Assembly (NCBI RefSeq): GCF_000024885.1 | Contig: NC_013512.1 | Coordinates: 1,674,001-1,738,000, forward strand | Source: Sulfurospirillum deleyianum DSM 6946 | GTDB lineage: Bacteria; Campylobacterota; Campylobacteria; Campylobacterales; Sulfurospirillaceae | Length of the DNA stretch: 64,000 nucleotides | Direction: 5' to 3' | In this document: one piece after another, positions 36,427 through 45,937 of the stretch | Numbering within the stretch: the first letter of the stretch is position 1 | Layout: the number at the start of each line of letters is the position of its first letter | Notes under the pieces: generated by a model | Told to the model about the DNA's origin: nothing | Databases searched by the model: none | What the model saw: the letters and a program-made list of their open reading frames with translations, nothing else | Translations under genes and position numbers: made by a program

Positions 36427-37491
36427 TTAATACTGTTTCAATTCATTGTACAAGCTATCTCGCTCAACGGGGGTAAACCCACTGGTCTGAATCAGCTCTA
36501 AAATGTTCTGTAACCCAAGTCCTTTGGCACTCTTCGCACCTGCTGCGGACTGAATGGACTCCACTTCAATGGTGCCATCCAAATCATCCGCCCCATACTC
36601 CATTGCGACAAGGGCTAAATTAATCGTTGAAGTTGCCCAATACGCCTTAATATGCTCAATGTTATCGCACACTAAACGGCTAATCGCAAAGGTTTTTAAA
36701 ATCTCACTGGAACTCAAAAAATCTTCTACATGTAAATAGTTATTATCACGCTGATACACCAGAGGAATAAAGGCATTAAACCCGCCTGTTTTATCTTGCA
36801 ATTCACGCAAACGAATCATATGGTCAATGCGGTGTTCACGCTTTTCCACATGCCCAAATAGCATCGTAGCATTCGACTCTTTGCCTCGTTTGTGCCACAA
36901 TTCATGAATATGCAACCACTCCTGTGAGCTCACTTTCCCTTTACAGATATAATCCCGCACCGCTTCATCAAAAATCTCCGCACCGCCACCAGGCAAGGAA
37001 TCCACACCGTGTTCTATCATTTTATCAATGAGCTCATCAAAGCTAAGCCCATACTGTGTCGCTAAAAAGTTGATTTCGGCTGCGGTGAGTGCTTTTACAT
37101 GTAACGAAGGAAAACGCTCTTTGATTTTGGAGAAAATTTCCAAATACCACGCTAAACCTGTATGAGGATTGTGTGCGGAAACAATGTGCACTTCCGTGAT
37201 GGGGCTATGTTTTAGTGTGTTTTCAAGCGCACTTAAAATCTCATCATGGCTCATGGTATAAGGGTTGGGATTTTTTCGATTCGCCGAAAAGGCACAAAAT
37301 TTGCAGATATCTTTGCAGATATTCGTAGGATTAATATGTCGATTAACATTAAAAAAGACTTTGTTGCCATGCAATGCTCTTCGCTTTTTGTTCGCATAAT
37401 GTCCTAGCGTAAAAAGATCCAAATCATACAAGGCAATACCATCTTCAAGACTCAATCTTTCATTGTTTTCTAATTTTTCAATAAGTGTCAT
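36427..37491 (-). CDS. mqnE: Aminofutalosine synthase (radical SAM)
   Basis: Radical SAM enzyme of the futalosine route to menaquinone; it joins a SAM-derived adenosyl unit to 3-(1-carboxyvinyl)oxybenzoate. 354 aa. The [4Fe-4S] motif is CKDICKFC (Cys59, Cys63, Cys66), preceded by the MqnE-typical NRHINPTN; ALTAAEINF, SLPGGGAEIF and ATMLFGHVE follow. MqnC is the nearest alternative, but NRHINPTNIC favours MqnE. No other mqn gene is adjacent. The pathway fits menaquinone-dependent anaerobic respiration in Campylobacterota. A TTACATGTAA at 37095-37104 encodes Leu-His-Val. Confidence 0.9.
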   Translation of the reverse strand: MTLIEKLENNERLSLEDGIALYDLDLFTLGHYANKKRRALHGNKVFFNVNRHINPTNICKDICKFCAFSANRKNPNPYTMSHDEILSALENTLKHSPITEVHIVSAHNPHTGLAWYLEIFSKIKERFPSLHVKALTAAEINFLATQYGLSFDELIDKMIEHGVDSLPGGGAEIFDEAVRDYICKGKVSSQEWLHIHELWHKRGKESNATMLFGHVEKREHRIDHMIRLRELQDKTGGFNAFIPLVYQRDNNYLHVEDFLSSSEILKTFAISRLVCDNIEHIKAYWATSTINLALVAMEYGADDLDGTIEVESIQSAAGAKSAKGLGLQNILELIQTSGFTPVERDSLYNELKQY

Positions 37492-37560
37492 GATATGCTT
37501 TCAGAGAGAAATAAAGAAAGATTTTAGCCATTTTTTTATAAAGAGAGGTTAAAAGAGCGA

Positions 37561-37592
37561 AAAAATAAAAAGGAGCAAATTGCTCCTTTTTC
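37561..37592 (-). terminator. Rho-independent terminator after trpB
   Basis: Stem AAAAGGAGCA / TGCTCCTTTT around a 3-nt loop, followed on the minus strand by TTTTATTTTT. It lies just past the trpB stop and before mqnE, which therefore needs its own promoter. Confidence 0.8.
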
Positions 37593-37595
37593 TCT

Positions 37596-38807
37596 TTACA
37601 TGTAATTCTCAGGAGGAAAATTCTCTACCACAAAATCAATATCTTTATCGCCTCTTCCGCTTAAGTTCACCAAAATAGACTCATAGGGTTTTTCTTTGGC
37701 AAGTTTCATGGCAAATGCGACAGCGTGCGCACTCTCAAGAGCTGGAATAATCCCCTCATAATGGCTTAAATCGTAAAACGCCTGAATGGTCTCTTTATCA
37801 TCTGCTATGCCTACTTTGGTGCGTGAAATCGAATTAAGATAGGCGTGTTCTGGTCCAACAGAAGGATAATCCAATCCACTCGCAACCGAGTAAACTTCCG
37901 CAGGTTCACCTTGATCGTTTTTAAGCATAATGGAGTTAAAGCCATGCAAAATTCCCTCACTCCCATAGGTCAAACTAGCGGCATGTTCACCCAACTTCGT
38001 CCCTCGTCCACCTGGTTCTACCCCGTACATTTCACACGAATCATCGATAAATGCAGAAAAAAGTCCCATGGCATTACTGCCACCACCCACACACGCTACG
38101 AGATTATCAGGTAAATTTCCCGTCATCTCTAAAAATTGCTCTCTGGCCTCAATGCCCACAACACTTTGAAAATCTCTTACCATTTTAGGAAACGGATGAG
38201 GACCAACGACTGAGCCAATACAATAAATAGAATTTTCTGGGTCTTGTAAATACGCTACAAACGCTGAATCCACCGCTTCTTTCAGTGTCTTTGCTCCAAA
38301 GCTCACGGGGACTACTTTTGCGCCTAAAACACGCATACGCACGACATTGGGATGCTCTTTAGCGATGTCCACTTCACCCATGTGAATCTCACACTCCAAC
38401 CCAAAGTACGCAGCAGCTGTTGCCAGTGCCACACCATGTTGCCCTGCTCCTGTTTCAGCAATGAGTTTTTTCTTGCCCAAATATTTGGCTAAGAGTGCTT
38501 CGCCCATACAATGGTTAAGTTTATGCGCTCCTGTGTGATTTAAATCCTCACGTTTGAGATAAATTCTAGCCCCACCCACATACTCACTCAAACGCTTCGC
38601 ATAATACACAGGCGTAGGTCTGCCTTGGTAATGCTTACGAATGTCACGAAGTTCCCTGATAAAATTGTGCGAATTGCCAATGGTCAAATACGCCTCTTCA
38701 ATCTTTTTAAACTGCTCCACCAATTCTGGAGGCAAATAAGCCCCTCCAAATTTTCCAAAGTAACCCTGTGCATCAGGAAACGCTCTTAAATAAGGCTTTT
38801 GAGTCAT
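37596..38807 (-). CDS. trpB: Tryptophan synthase beta chain
   Basis: PLP enzyme condensing indole with serine. 403 aa from ATG 38807, chosen because AAGGAT precedes it and the family N-terminus ([16 protein letters not shown]) follows; the open frame upstream to 38903 is not conserved-looking. Schiff-base Lys96 in [18 protein letters not shown], the phosphate loop GGGSNAMG and C-terminal LSGRGDKDI are present. trpA and the rest of the pathway are not adjacent. The last codons TAC-ATG-TAA (Tyr-Met-stop) are created by a TTACATGTAA palindrome, and a second copy lies just upstream of the start. Confidence 0.94.
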   Translation of the reverse strand: MTQKPYLRAFPDAQGYFGKFGGAYLPPELVEQFKKIEEAYLTIGNSHNFIRELRDIRKHYQGRPTPVYYAKRLSEYVGGARIYLKREDLNHTGAHKLNHCMGEALLAKYLGKKKLIAETGAGQHGVALATAAAYFGLECEIHMGEVDIAKEHPNVVRMRVLGAKVVPVSFGAKTLKEAVDSAFVAYLQDPENSIYCIGSVVGPHPFPKMVRDFQSVVGIEAREQFLEMTGNLPDNLVACVGGGSNAMGLFSAFIDDSCEMYGVEPGGRGTKLGEHAASLTYGSEGILHGFNSIMLKNDQGEPAEVYSVASGLDYPSVGPEHAYLNSISRTKVGIADDKETIQAFYDLSHYEGIIPALESAHAVAFAMKLAKEKPYESILVNLSGRGDKDIDFVVENFPPENYM

Positions 38808-38818
38808 GTTTATCCTTT

Positions 38819-38828
38819 TTACATGTAA
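38819..38828. repeat. TTACATGTAA palindrome between trpB and glnD
   Basis: Extended form TTTACATGTAAA at 38818-38829, about 11 bp upstream of the trpB start and next to its ribosome-binding site, in the divergent trpB/glnD region. Confidence 0.9.
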
Positions 38829-38885
38829 AGATTTTTTGCCTATAAATTGAGCATTCTCAAAGGGAAGGCAAAAGCACTTTTGGTG

Positions 38886-38891
38886 TATTAT
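38886..38891 (+). promoter_or_regulatory. Candidate -10 box for glnD
   Basis: TATTAT within gtgtattataacg, 31 bp before the glnD ATG. There is no clear -35. Confidence 0.4.
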
Positions 38892-38921
38892 AACGCACTC
38901 CAATGAAATTAGGAAAAGCGC

Positions 38922-41456
38922 ATGGAAATTGAAGAGATAATTGAAGATTTAATCGAAAAAAATGCCAGTGATTTTGAAATATCCAAAGTGATTAAAGAGC
39001 ATATTAAAACCTATTTAAGCTCTTTAAATGAGATTTTTGTAGAAAATCAAGGCAAAGACTTTCTCGTCAAACATACTAAAAAAATTGACCAATTTATGCT
39101 CATTATCTATAAATATACCCTACGCAAATACTTCGGTAATTACATGCCTTTTGCCAACGCTATTCCTGTGGTACTTGTGGGAATGGGAAGTTATGGAAGA
39201 GAAGAGTTATGCGTTTACTCTGACATTGATTTAATGGTGGTTTACAAAGCCATTCCAGGGTACAACATCGAACCACTCATCCAATCCATGCTCTACTTAG
39301 CGTGGGATGCGGGGATGAAACTAGGACACCGAACACATAAACTTGAAGAATTAGTCACAGCAAGCAATCAAGACCTAACCATCAAAACCGCCATGCTTGA
39401 ATCGCGTTTTTTATGTGGCTCCAAAATCTTATGGATGGAGACGGAGCGAGAACTGCTGAAGCTTCACAAAACCGATAAAGGCGATAAAAAAGAGATTATC
39501 CTGCAAATTATCGCCGCCAATGAGGCACGCAGAGCCAAACACCCCATGAGCATGGAACCCAACATTAAAGAAGGCGTGGGTGGGCTTAGAGATGCCCATG
39601 CTCTTTTTTGGATTTGTAAAATTCTTTTTGGAAGTATTCGCATTAAAGATAGAGTGCCTGAAATTATTAACGAAGAGGAGTATAAAGAGTTTCGAAGTGC
39701 CTTAGAGTTTCTCTACCGTGTGCGCTCAGCACTTCATCTCAGTGCGAAAAAGAAGCAAGATATTTTAAACCTTGAGTACATCCCCGATGTCGCGACAAAA
39801 CTGGGCTTTGAAAATAAGATTTTGAAAAATGCCCATATGCAACTCGCCTCTCGAACCCTTGCTTCCATGCACACCGTAGATGTTACATGTAAAATCTTTA
39901 TGCGCAAACTCACTGCCTCACTGTTTTTATATCCTAACTGCCTTAATGCGCTTAAAAAAGGACGCATACACAAAGGACTTTATGTTGCCAATCACACGGT
40001 ATATGCTTCGCTGAAAAACCCAGCGCCTAAACTCTCACTCGTGCTAGAGCAACTCCAATGCTTTGATGATGCCTCTTTAGATTTTGATATCAGTTATGTA
40101 CATTACATCAAAAACGCCATCTATCCGCCACACAATACACCTAAAACCTATAAACAGTTTTACGCTCTTTTGTTTCAACCCAACGTCTATGCCCTCTTTA
40201 ACCTTTTGTATGAAGCCTCGTTATTGCCTCAGCTCATTAAACCTTTCCGCCAGATTTTAAACCTTGCTCAGTTTGATGGGTATCATAAATTGCCTGTGGA
40301 TATTCACTCCTTACATACCTTGTACCATTTGGAAAATATTCAAGATGATTTCATTAAAGCGCTTTTTGATGACCTCTGTCCTGAAGGTCGTGCCATGCTC
40401 AAACTGGTCGCTTTTTTACACGATGTGGGCAAAGGCAGAAAAGAAGACCACAGTGAACTAGGAGCAAAAATTTTTAGAGCGTATGCCTCAAAATTGCATT
40501 TCCCCGAAAAAGCGATTGAGATGGGCTCTCTCATTATCAAGTACCATACCCTCATGAGTAACACAGCGTATCGAGAGGACATTTACAGTGAAAAGGTCGT
40601 CCTTTCGTTTATCTCAAAGCTACAAAACCCTCAAGCGCTTAAATTGCTCTACATTCTCACCTATGCCGATATGAACGCAGTCAATAACAATATTTATTCA
40701 GGATTTATCGCCAAACTGCTGCGTGAATTTTACCAATACAGCATGGAGATGTTTGAAAAAGAGGAACTGATTGATGAAACGACCAAACGCCTACGCAAAG
40801 AGGCGAGTCTTAAAAAAAGTCCAGAGTTTTTGGAACTTTCTAAACCTTTGCAAAAACGTATTCTATCGATTCCTTCCAATTTTTTCTTTTTAAAACTCAA
40901 ACCCAGTGAAATTATCTCTATCGCCCAACAAACCGATGAAACCTCCATGGATTTTTACCACTACACCATCCGCAACGAAGATCATTTAAGCATTCAAGTC
41001 ATTCGAGGACTTGAATTTAACATTGGCTACCTTTTAGGCAAACTCTCCTACTTAGACCTCGTCCAAATGGATATTTACAAACTCTTTGATGGCAAGAAAT
41101 ATTTTCAAATTGATTTTAATGAAAAGGTCGATGAGAGCGATATAGCCTACATCAAAGAGCTGTTGGAAAACTCGTTTGACATGAGCAAACGCACGGTACT
41201 CAAAAAACCTGTGATTTTAAAAGGTGAGATGAGTATTGATTTTGACCACTCCAAATCTTACGCTTTGATGCAACTCAAAACGAAAAACCAACAAGGGCTT
41301 ATGGCGTACATGATGAGCATTTTTGATGAGCATGGCATTGATATTGCTATGGCAAAAATTCAGACCATTAAAAACCGAACCCGAAACCTGCTTTTAATTG
41401 AAAAAACAGCCCGTTTATGCGACAATGGGCAAAACATTTTAGACTATTTTTATTAA
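38922..41456 (+). CDS. glnD: PII uridylyltransferase / uridylyl-removing enzyme
   Basis: Glutamine sensor that adds or removes UMP on PII. 844 aa. Nucleotidyltransferase motif [16 protein letters not shown] (Asp101, Asp103) near residue 90-105; [13 protein letters not shown] about 100 residues later; HD hydrolase [18 protein letters not shown] near residue 500; two C-terminal ACT regions (about 690-844) for glutamine. It is followed by glmS after 13 nt, which links two glutamine-related functions. GlnA in this window has lost the adenylylation tyrosine, so GlnD output probably goes through PII targets other than GlnE. Confidence 0.95.
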   Translation: MEIEEIIEDLIEKNASDFEISKVIKEHIKTYLSSLNEIFVENQGKDFLVKHTKKIDQFMLIIYKYTLRKYFGNYMPFANAIPVVLVGMGSYGREELCVYSDIDLMVVYKAIPGYNIEPLIQSMLYLAWDAGMKLGHRTHKLEELVTASNQDLTIKTAMLESRFLCGSKILWMETERELLKLHKTDKGDKKEIILQIIAANEARRAKHPMSMEPNIKEGVGGLRDAHALFWICKILFGSIRIKDRVPEIINEEEYKEFRSALEFLYRVRSALHLSAKKKQDILNLEYIPDVATKLGFENKILKNAHMQLASRTLASMHTVDVTCKIFMRKLTASLFLYPNCLNALKKGRIHKGLYVANHTVYASLKNPAPKLSLVLEQLQCFDDASLDFDISYVHYIKNAIYPPHNTPKTYKQFYALLFQPNVYALFNLLYEASLLPQLIKPFRQILNLAQFDGYHKLPVDIHSLHTLYHLENIQDDFIKALFDDLCPEGRAMLKLVAFLHDVGKGRKEDHSELGAKIFRAYASKLHFPEKAIEMGSLIIKYHTLMSNTAYREDIYSEKVVLSFISKLQNPQALKLLYILTYADMNAVNNNIYSGFIAKLLREFYQYSMEMFEKEELIDETTKRLRKEASLKKSPEFLELSKPLQKRILSIPSNFFFLKLKPSEIISIAQQTDETSMDFYHYTIRNEDHLSIQVIRGLEFNIGYLLGKLSYLDLVQMDIYKLFDGKKYFQIDFNEKVDESDIAYIKELLENSFDMSKRTVLKKPVILKGEMSIDFDHSKSYALMQLKTKNQQGLMAYMMSIFDEHGIDIAMAKIQTIKNRTRNLLLIEKTARLCDNGQNILDYFY

Positions 41457-41469
41457 GAAGGTAACCATT

Positions 41470-43281
41470 ATGTGTGGAATTGTGGGCTATATTGGCACAA
41501 AAGAAAAACGTGATTTTCTCATTCACGGACTTAAAGAACTTGAATACCGAGGGTATGATTCAGCAGGCATTGCTGTCTTAAAAGAAGGAGAAATTAGCTC
41601 CTTTAAAGCCACAGGAAAACTCTCCAATTTAGACCATAAAACTGAAAATTTCAGTTCATCAGGCTTTGGTCTTGGCATTGGGCATACCAGATGGGCGACC
41701 CACGGTAAACCCACAGAAGCCAATGCCCATCCTCATTGGGGTGAATTTTCATACATCATTCACAATGGCATTATCGAAAACTATAAAGAGATCAAAGATG
41801 AACTTCTCAAAGAGGGAATCACATTTCTAAGCCAAACCGATACCGAAGTAGCGGTGCATCTTTTTGAGAAAAATGTCCGTGAATTGGGAGATTGTTTTAA
41901 GGCATTTGAGAAAACCATCGCCTCTTTGCATGGAGCGTATGCTATTTTACTCATTACCAAAAAAGCACCTGATGTTATCTTTTTTGCAAAAAATGCCGTC
42001 CCCCTTTTACTAGGGAGAAGCCCTGAGCATGAAGTCTATTTTAGCTCTTCAGATGCCCCTTTAATTGGGCATGTCAATGAGGTTGTCTATTTGGAAGATG
42101 GGGAGTATGGTTGGGTCGAAAAAAATGCCATTACCCTGATTAAAAACAACACAAAACAACACCTTGATTTTAAACCACTCACCCACGATAAACTCAGTGC
42201 CCAAAAAGATGGTTATCGCTACTTTATGGAGAAAGAGATTTACGAGCAATCTATCGTTGTGGGCGAAACCTTAATGGGACGTATCAAAGAAAATACCATT
42301 GTTCTTGATGAACTCTCGCATATTGATTTTAGCGCTATTGATGCGATTAAAATCTGCGCATGCGGTACCAGTTACCATGCAGCCCTTAGTGCGTGTTACA
42401 TGTTTGAACGCCTCTCAAAAATTCGCACTAATGTAGAAATCGCCAGTGAATTTCGCTATAAAGAGCCTTTACTCGACCCTAAAACGCTTTTTATCGTTAT
42501 CTCCCAAAGTGGCGAAACCGCCGATACGCTTGAAGCACTCAAAATGGCAAAAAGAGGCGGTATGCCAACGCTTGCTATCTGTAACGTCGATAACTCTTCG
42601 ATTGTTCGCACTGCTGATGCGACGATTCTTACACGTGCAGGCATTGAAAAAGGCGTTGCCAGTACCAAAGCATTTGCGACACAAGTTATTACGCTGTGGC
42701 TTCTTAGCCTTTATGTCGCTCAAATTAAAGAGTGTATCGCACCGGAGCGATTGAATGAAGAGATTAGTGCGCTTTTAAAAATTCCTTTAGTACTCAAAGT
42801 CAATGAGCAAACCCACGAAAAAATTCGCCGTCTCTCTAAACGCTACTTGCATGGACACGGTTTCTTTTTTATCGGAAGAGACCTCTTCTATCCTTTAGCC
42901 CTAGAAGGAGCGTTGAAGCTCAAAGAGATTAGCTACCTTCATGCTGAGGGGTATCCAGCAGGAGAGATGAAACACGGACCGATCGCCCTTGCCGATAGTG
43001 AACTTTTCACCATTGCGCTCATGCCTAAAAACCTTCTCTACGACAAAATGAAAAGTAACGTCGAAGAGTTAGGGGCAAGGGATTCAACCCTTTTAATCAT
43101 TAGTCCAGAACCTTTTGATTTGGCCGATGATTTTATTAAAACCAATGCGCATACACACATGATGGGTGAGTTTTTTGAGATGATGCTCATTACCCAGCTC
43201 TTAGCGCTAGAAATCTCCATCCGTTTAGGCAATGATGTAGACATGCCACGTAACCTTGCCAAAAGCGTTACCGTAGAATAA
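41470..43281 (+). CDS. glmS: Glucosamine-6-phosphate synthase (isomerising)
   Basis: Makes glucosamine-6-P from fructose-6-P and glutamine, the entry to UDP-GlcNAc for peptidoglycan and surface glycans. 603 aa. Met-Cys start with Cys as N-terminal nucleophile (MCGIVGYIG), glutaminase motifs GYDSAGIAV, HTRWATHG and HNGIIENY, then two SIS domains (CGTSYHAAL, SQSGETADT, STKAFATQ) and the C-terminal AKSVTVE. Neighbours are glnD upstream and a radical SAM gene whose ATG overlaps the glmS stop. No glmS ribozyme is visible in the 13-nt gap. Confidence 0.98.
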   Translation: MCGIVGYIGTKEKRDFLIHGLKELEYRGYDSAGIAVLKEGEISSFKATGKLSNLDHKTENFSSSGFGLGIGHTRWATHGKPTEANAHPHWGEFSYIIHNGIIENYKEIKDELLKEGITFLSQTDTEVAVHLFEKNVRELGDCFKAFEKTIASLHGAYAILLITKKAPDVIFFAKNAVPLLLGRSPEHEVYFSSSDAPLIGHVNEVVYLEDGEYGWVEKNAITLIKNNTKQHLDFKPLTHDKLSAQKDGYRYFMEKEIYEQSIVVGETLMGRIKENTIVLDELSHIDFSAIDAIKICACGTSYHAALSACYMFERLSKIRTNVEIASEFRYKEPLLDPKTLFIVISQSGETADTLEALKMAKRGGMPTLAICNVDNSSIVRTADATILTRAGIEKGVASTKAFATQVITLWLLSLYVAQIKECIAPERLNEEISALLKIPLVLKVNEQTHEKIRRLSKRYLHGHGFFFIGRDLFYPLALEGALKLKEISYLHAEGYPAGEMKHGPIALADSELFTIALMPKNLLYDKMKSNVEELGARDSTLLIISPEPFDLADDFIKTNAHTHMMGEFFEMMLITQLLALEISIRLGNDVDMPRNLAKSVTVE

Positions 43282-44162
43282 TGTCACACTCTTTTTTTCG
43301 TGTTTATGTCGAATTAACCAATATTTGTGGGTTGAAGTGTAGCTTCTGCCCACCCAAAATTCTTCCCACGCAAACAATGTCCCTTCCCTTTTTTGAACAC
43401 ATTTTAGGTGAACTTAAACCCTATACCAAAGAGATTGCTTATCATGTGGCAGGGGATTCATTGGCGCTTTCTAACGTGGAAGCGTATTTAGATCGCACCC
43501 ACGCATACGGTTTTAAAGTCATCCTGACCACGAGTGGTTATTTTTTGAAAAACCATTCGCTCACAACTTTATTCCATCCAGCGATTAAACAAATTAACAT
43601 CTCGCTTAACAGTTTTAATAAAAACAGTATGCCGCTCTCTTTTGAAGACTATATGAAGCCTATTTTAGAGCTCTGCCATGCGAAACAAAAGGAGAATAAA
43701 TCTCTGTTTATTAACCTTCGTTTATGGAACAGAGATGAAAACAACAGCGACCAAGCCTTTAATGAGATGCTTTTTAGCTATCTGGAAAATGCCTTTAAAA
43801 CCCCTTTACATGTAAAGCAGATTCAAGAAGAGAAACCTCGCTCTATCAGACTTCAAGAAAAAGTACGTCTGCATTTTGATGACTATTTTGAGTGGCCTTC
43901 TCTTCACTCCGCTCACCACTCAGATGGAAAGTGTTTAGGGCTCTCTTCTCATTTTGGGATTCTCTCCAATGGAGCGGTTGTTCCTTGTTGCTTGGATAAA
44001 GATGGCGTGGTTGTTTTGGGCGATTTACATGTAAACTCTCTAGCCTCCATTTTAGAGGCTCCTCGCACACGTGCTATCATTGAAGGGTTTAAAGCAAACA
44101 AAGCCACAGAGCCTCTTTGTCAAAAATGTACCTATAAAAACCGTTTTAATGAGGAAAAGTAA
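43281..44162 (+). CDS. Radical SAM/SPASM-type protein of unknown substrate
   Basis: 293 aa. CGLKCSFC gives the radical SAM CxxxCxxC (Cys16, Cys20, Cys23), and GDSLAL stands in the SAM-binding region. A C-terminal cysteine-rich section (DGKCLGLSS, VPCCLDKDG, EPLCQKCTYKNRF) looks like a SPASM or twitch auxiliary-cluster domain. It overlaps glmS and the HIT gene by one base each (TAATG), so all three are translationally coupled. I cannot name the reaction. Two TTTACATGTAAA palindromes lie 219 bp apart within it (43805, 44024), read as Leu-His-Val-Lys and Leu-His-Val-Asn. Confidence 0.82.
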   Translation: MSHSFFRVYVELTNICGLKCSFCPPKILPTQTMSLPFFEHILGELKPYTKEIAYHVAGDSLALSNVEAYLDRTHAYGFKVILTTSGYFLKNHSLTTLFHPAIKQINISLNSFNKNSMPLSFEDYMKPILELCHAKQKENKSLFINLRLWNRDENNSDQAFNEMLFSYLENAFKTPLHVKQIQEEKPRSIRLQEKVRLHFDDYFEWPSLHSAHHSDGKCLGLSSHFGILSNGAVVPCCLDKDGVVVLGDLHVNSLASILEAPRTRAIIEGFKANKATEPLCQKCTYKNRFNEEK

Positions 44163-44536
44163 TGTCAACAAAACTCTATGAAAATCCATTTTTTTATGTC
44201 GAAAAAGAGGAGTCCACGATTCCGTGGGTCAAAATTTTTACACAAAAGCCCTATAAAGAGTTAAGCGACTGTGATGCCACAACGCAACACCAAATGCTAC
44301 AAGCGATGCTCTGTACCGAAGAAATCATGAGAGCCTATTACCATCCTACCAAAATTAATATCGCTATGTTTGGCAATTATCTGCCCCATCTGCATATTCA
44401 TGTGATGGCACGTTTTATGGAAGATTCACATTTCCCTGAGTCGATGTGGGGCATTCAACAAAGAGAATCAGCCATTAAACTCCCTAATTTTGAAGATTTT
44501 GCAACACTTTTGAGCAAAAAGTTATCGAACCTCTAA
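44162..44536 (+). CDS. HIT-family nucleotide-binding hydrolase
   Basis: 124 aa with the histidine-triad motif HLHIHVMARF (His76, His78, His80). HIT proteins hydrolyse or transfer nucleotidyl groups from adenylated or dinucleotide substrates. The first histidine of the motif follows Pro (LPHLHIHV), the normal arrangement. The start overlaps the radical SAM stop by one base. A functional link to that enzyme is suggested only by coupling. Confidence 0.88.
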   Translation: MSTKLYENPFFYVEKEESTIPWVKIFTQKPYKELSDCDATTQHQMLQAMLCTEEIMRAYYHPTKINIAMFGNYLPHLHIHVMARFMEDSHFPESMWGIQQRESAIKLPNFEDFATLLSKKLSNL

Positions 44537-44608
44537 GCTTTTGGGTAAAATTTAATCTCTCATTTGCTAAGCTTTAGCCTTAAAATTAATTTAAAACAAA
44601 GATTCTGA

Positions 44609-45916
44609 ATGAAAAAACGCTCGTTTGCCTTATTTTTATTACTCTGTGCCAGTTCTACGTTTAGCGCCGATTTGCACTACTCTCTCATCAAAAAAGAGAG
44701 TGGTAAAACCAATGAAAGTACCCTGCTAGTTATAGGAGGCATTCACGGCGATGAACCTGGTGGCTACTTTGCGCCCATGCTATTAGCCAAACACTATACC
44801 ATTCAAAAAGGCAACGTTTGGATCGTTCCTAATCTTAATTTTGATAGCATCGTCAAAAACAGACGTGGCACCTATGGTGATATGAACCGTAAATTTGCCA
44901 AAATTGAAACAAAAGATAAAGATTTTGAAATTGTCTCTGACATCAAAAAACTGATTCTTGATCCCAAAGTTGATTTAACTCTCAATCTCCATGATGGACA
45001 AGGGTTTTACCGTGCAAAAAACATTGACAAAAATTTTAACCCCAAAGCGTGGGGACAGGCAACCATCATTGACCAACAAAAGATTCCGGATGCCAAATAC
45101 GGCAATCTTGCGGAAATTGCGAAAAAAGTCAATCAAGAAACCAATGTTGATTTAATCGAAGATGTGCATGAATTTAACGTTAAAAACACGAACACCAAAG
45201 ATAAAGATAAGGCGATGCAACAAAGCCTGACCTATTTTTCGATCACCAATAATAAACCTGCATTTGCGATTGAAACGAGTAAAAATATTACCGATCTTTC
45301 GCATAAAGTCTTTTATCAACTGAAAACCATTGAAAAATTTATGAAAGTCATGAACATCGAATTTACACGTTCATTTGAATTAGAAGAAAAAGTCATTGAA
45401 GAGCTTTTGAAGGATGTGGGGATGTTAGAAATTCCTCCGACAAAAATCATGCTCAATCTCTCAACGCTAAAGCCTTCTATCCGCTTTTTCCCCATTAACA
45501 AAGCAGATTTTCATTACCACAGTGAAAATCCTTTGGTGGCCATCATTCACGATAAAAATGAGTATAAAATCATGAATGGCAATAAACTCATTTCAACGCT
45601 AAAAGCCGATATGATGGAGTTTGATAACTCTTTAAATGAGATTAATCTCCTCCTAGATGGAAAAAAATCAACCGCAAAAGTGGGAACGCTGATTCAAGCA
45701 CGTGAACATTTCGAAATTGCCCCCATTCAAGGATACCGTATCAATATTATTGGGTATTCCAAAGAGGGTGTACTCAGTGAAGAAGGCATCAAAGTGGAGC
45801 CTAGTGTCCTGATGAAGTCCTATGCGATTGACAAAGAAGAGACCACCTATATGGTACACTTTTACAAAGATAAAAAGTTCTGTGGTATGGTCAATATTCA
45901 GTTTATTCAACATTAA
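44609..45916 (+). CDS. csd4: Cell-shape M14 carboxypeptidase, Csd4/Pgp1-like
   Basis: Periplasmic DL-carboxypeptidase that trims peptidoglycan tripeptide to dipeptide; in Helicobacter and Campylobacter it is needed for helical shape. 435 aa with signal peptide 1-20 (FALFLLLCASSTFSA). Zinc ligands fall at exactly the Helicobacter positions: residue 46 in GGIHGDEPGG, Glu49 and His128 in LNLHDGQGFY. Helicobacter Csd4 has the unusual Gln46; here it is His, the canonical M14 ligand. YGDMNRKFA and NPKAWGQATIIDQ are also shared. The C-terminal two regions after residue 260 match the accessory domains of that enzyme. Confidence 0.88.
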   Translation: MKKRSFALFLLLCASSTFSADLHYSLIKKESGKTNESTLLVIGGIHGDEPGGYFAPMLLAKHYTIQKGNVWIVPNLNFDSIVKNRRGTYGDMNRKFAKIETKDKDFEIVSDIKKLILDPKVDLTLNLHDGQGFYRAKNIDKNFNPKAWGQATIIDQQKIPDAKYGNLAEIAKKVNQETNVDLIEDVHEFNVKNTNTKDKDKAMQQSLTYFSITNNKPAFAIETSKNITDLSHKVFYQLKTIEKFMKVMNIEFTRSFELEEKVIEELLKDVGMLEIPPTKIMLNLSTLKPSIRFFPINKADFHYHSENPLVAIIHDKNEYKIMNGNKLISTLKADMMEFDNSLNEINLLLDGKKSTAKVGTLIQAREHFEIAPIQGYRINIIGYSKEGVLSEEGIKVEPSVLMKSYAIDKEETTYMVHFYKDKKFCGMVNIQFIQH

Positions 45917-45937
45917 ACCGTTTTACAAAGGGGCATC

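Noticed and set aside
36726-36735. CTACATGTAA in mqnE
   Set aside because: One mismatch breaks the symmetry; not counted among the 28.
38808-38903. 32-residue N-terminal extension of TrpB
   Set aside because: It runs through the intergenic palindrome and ribosome-binding site; the family start is at 38807.
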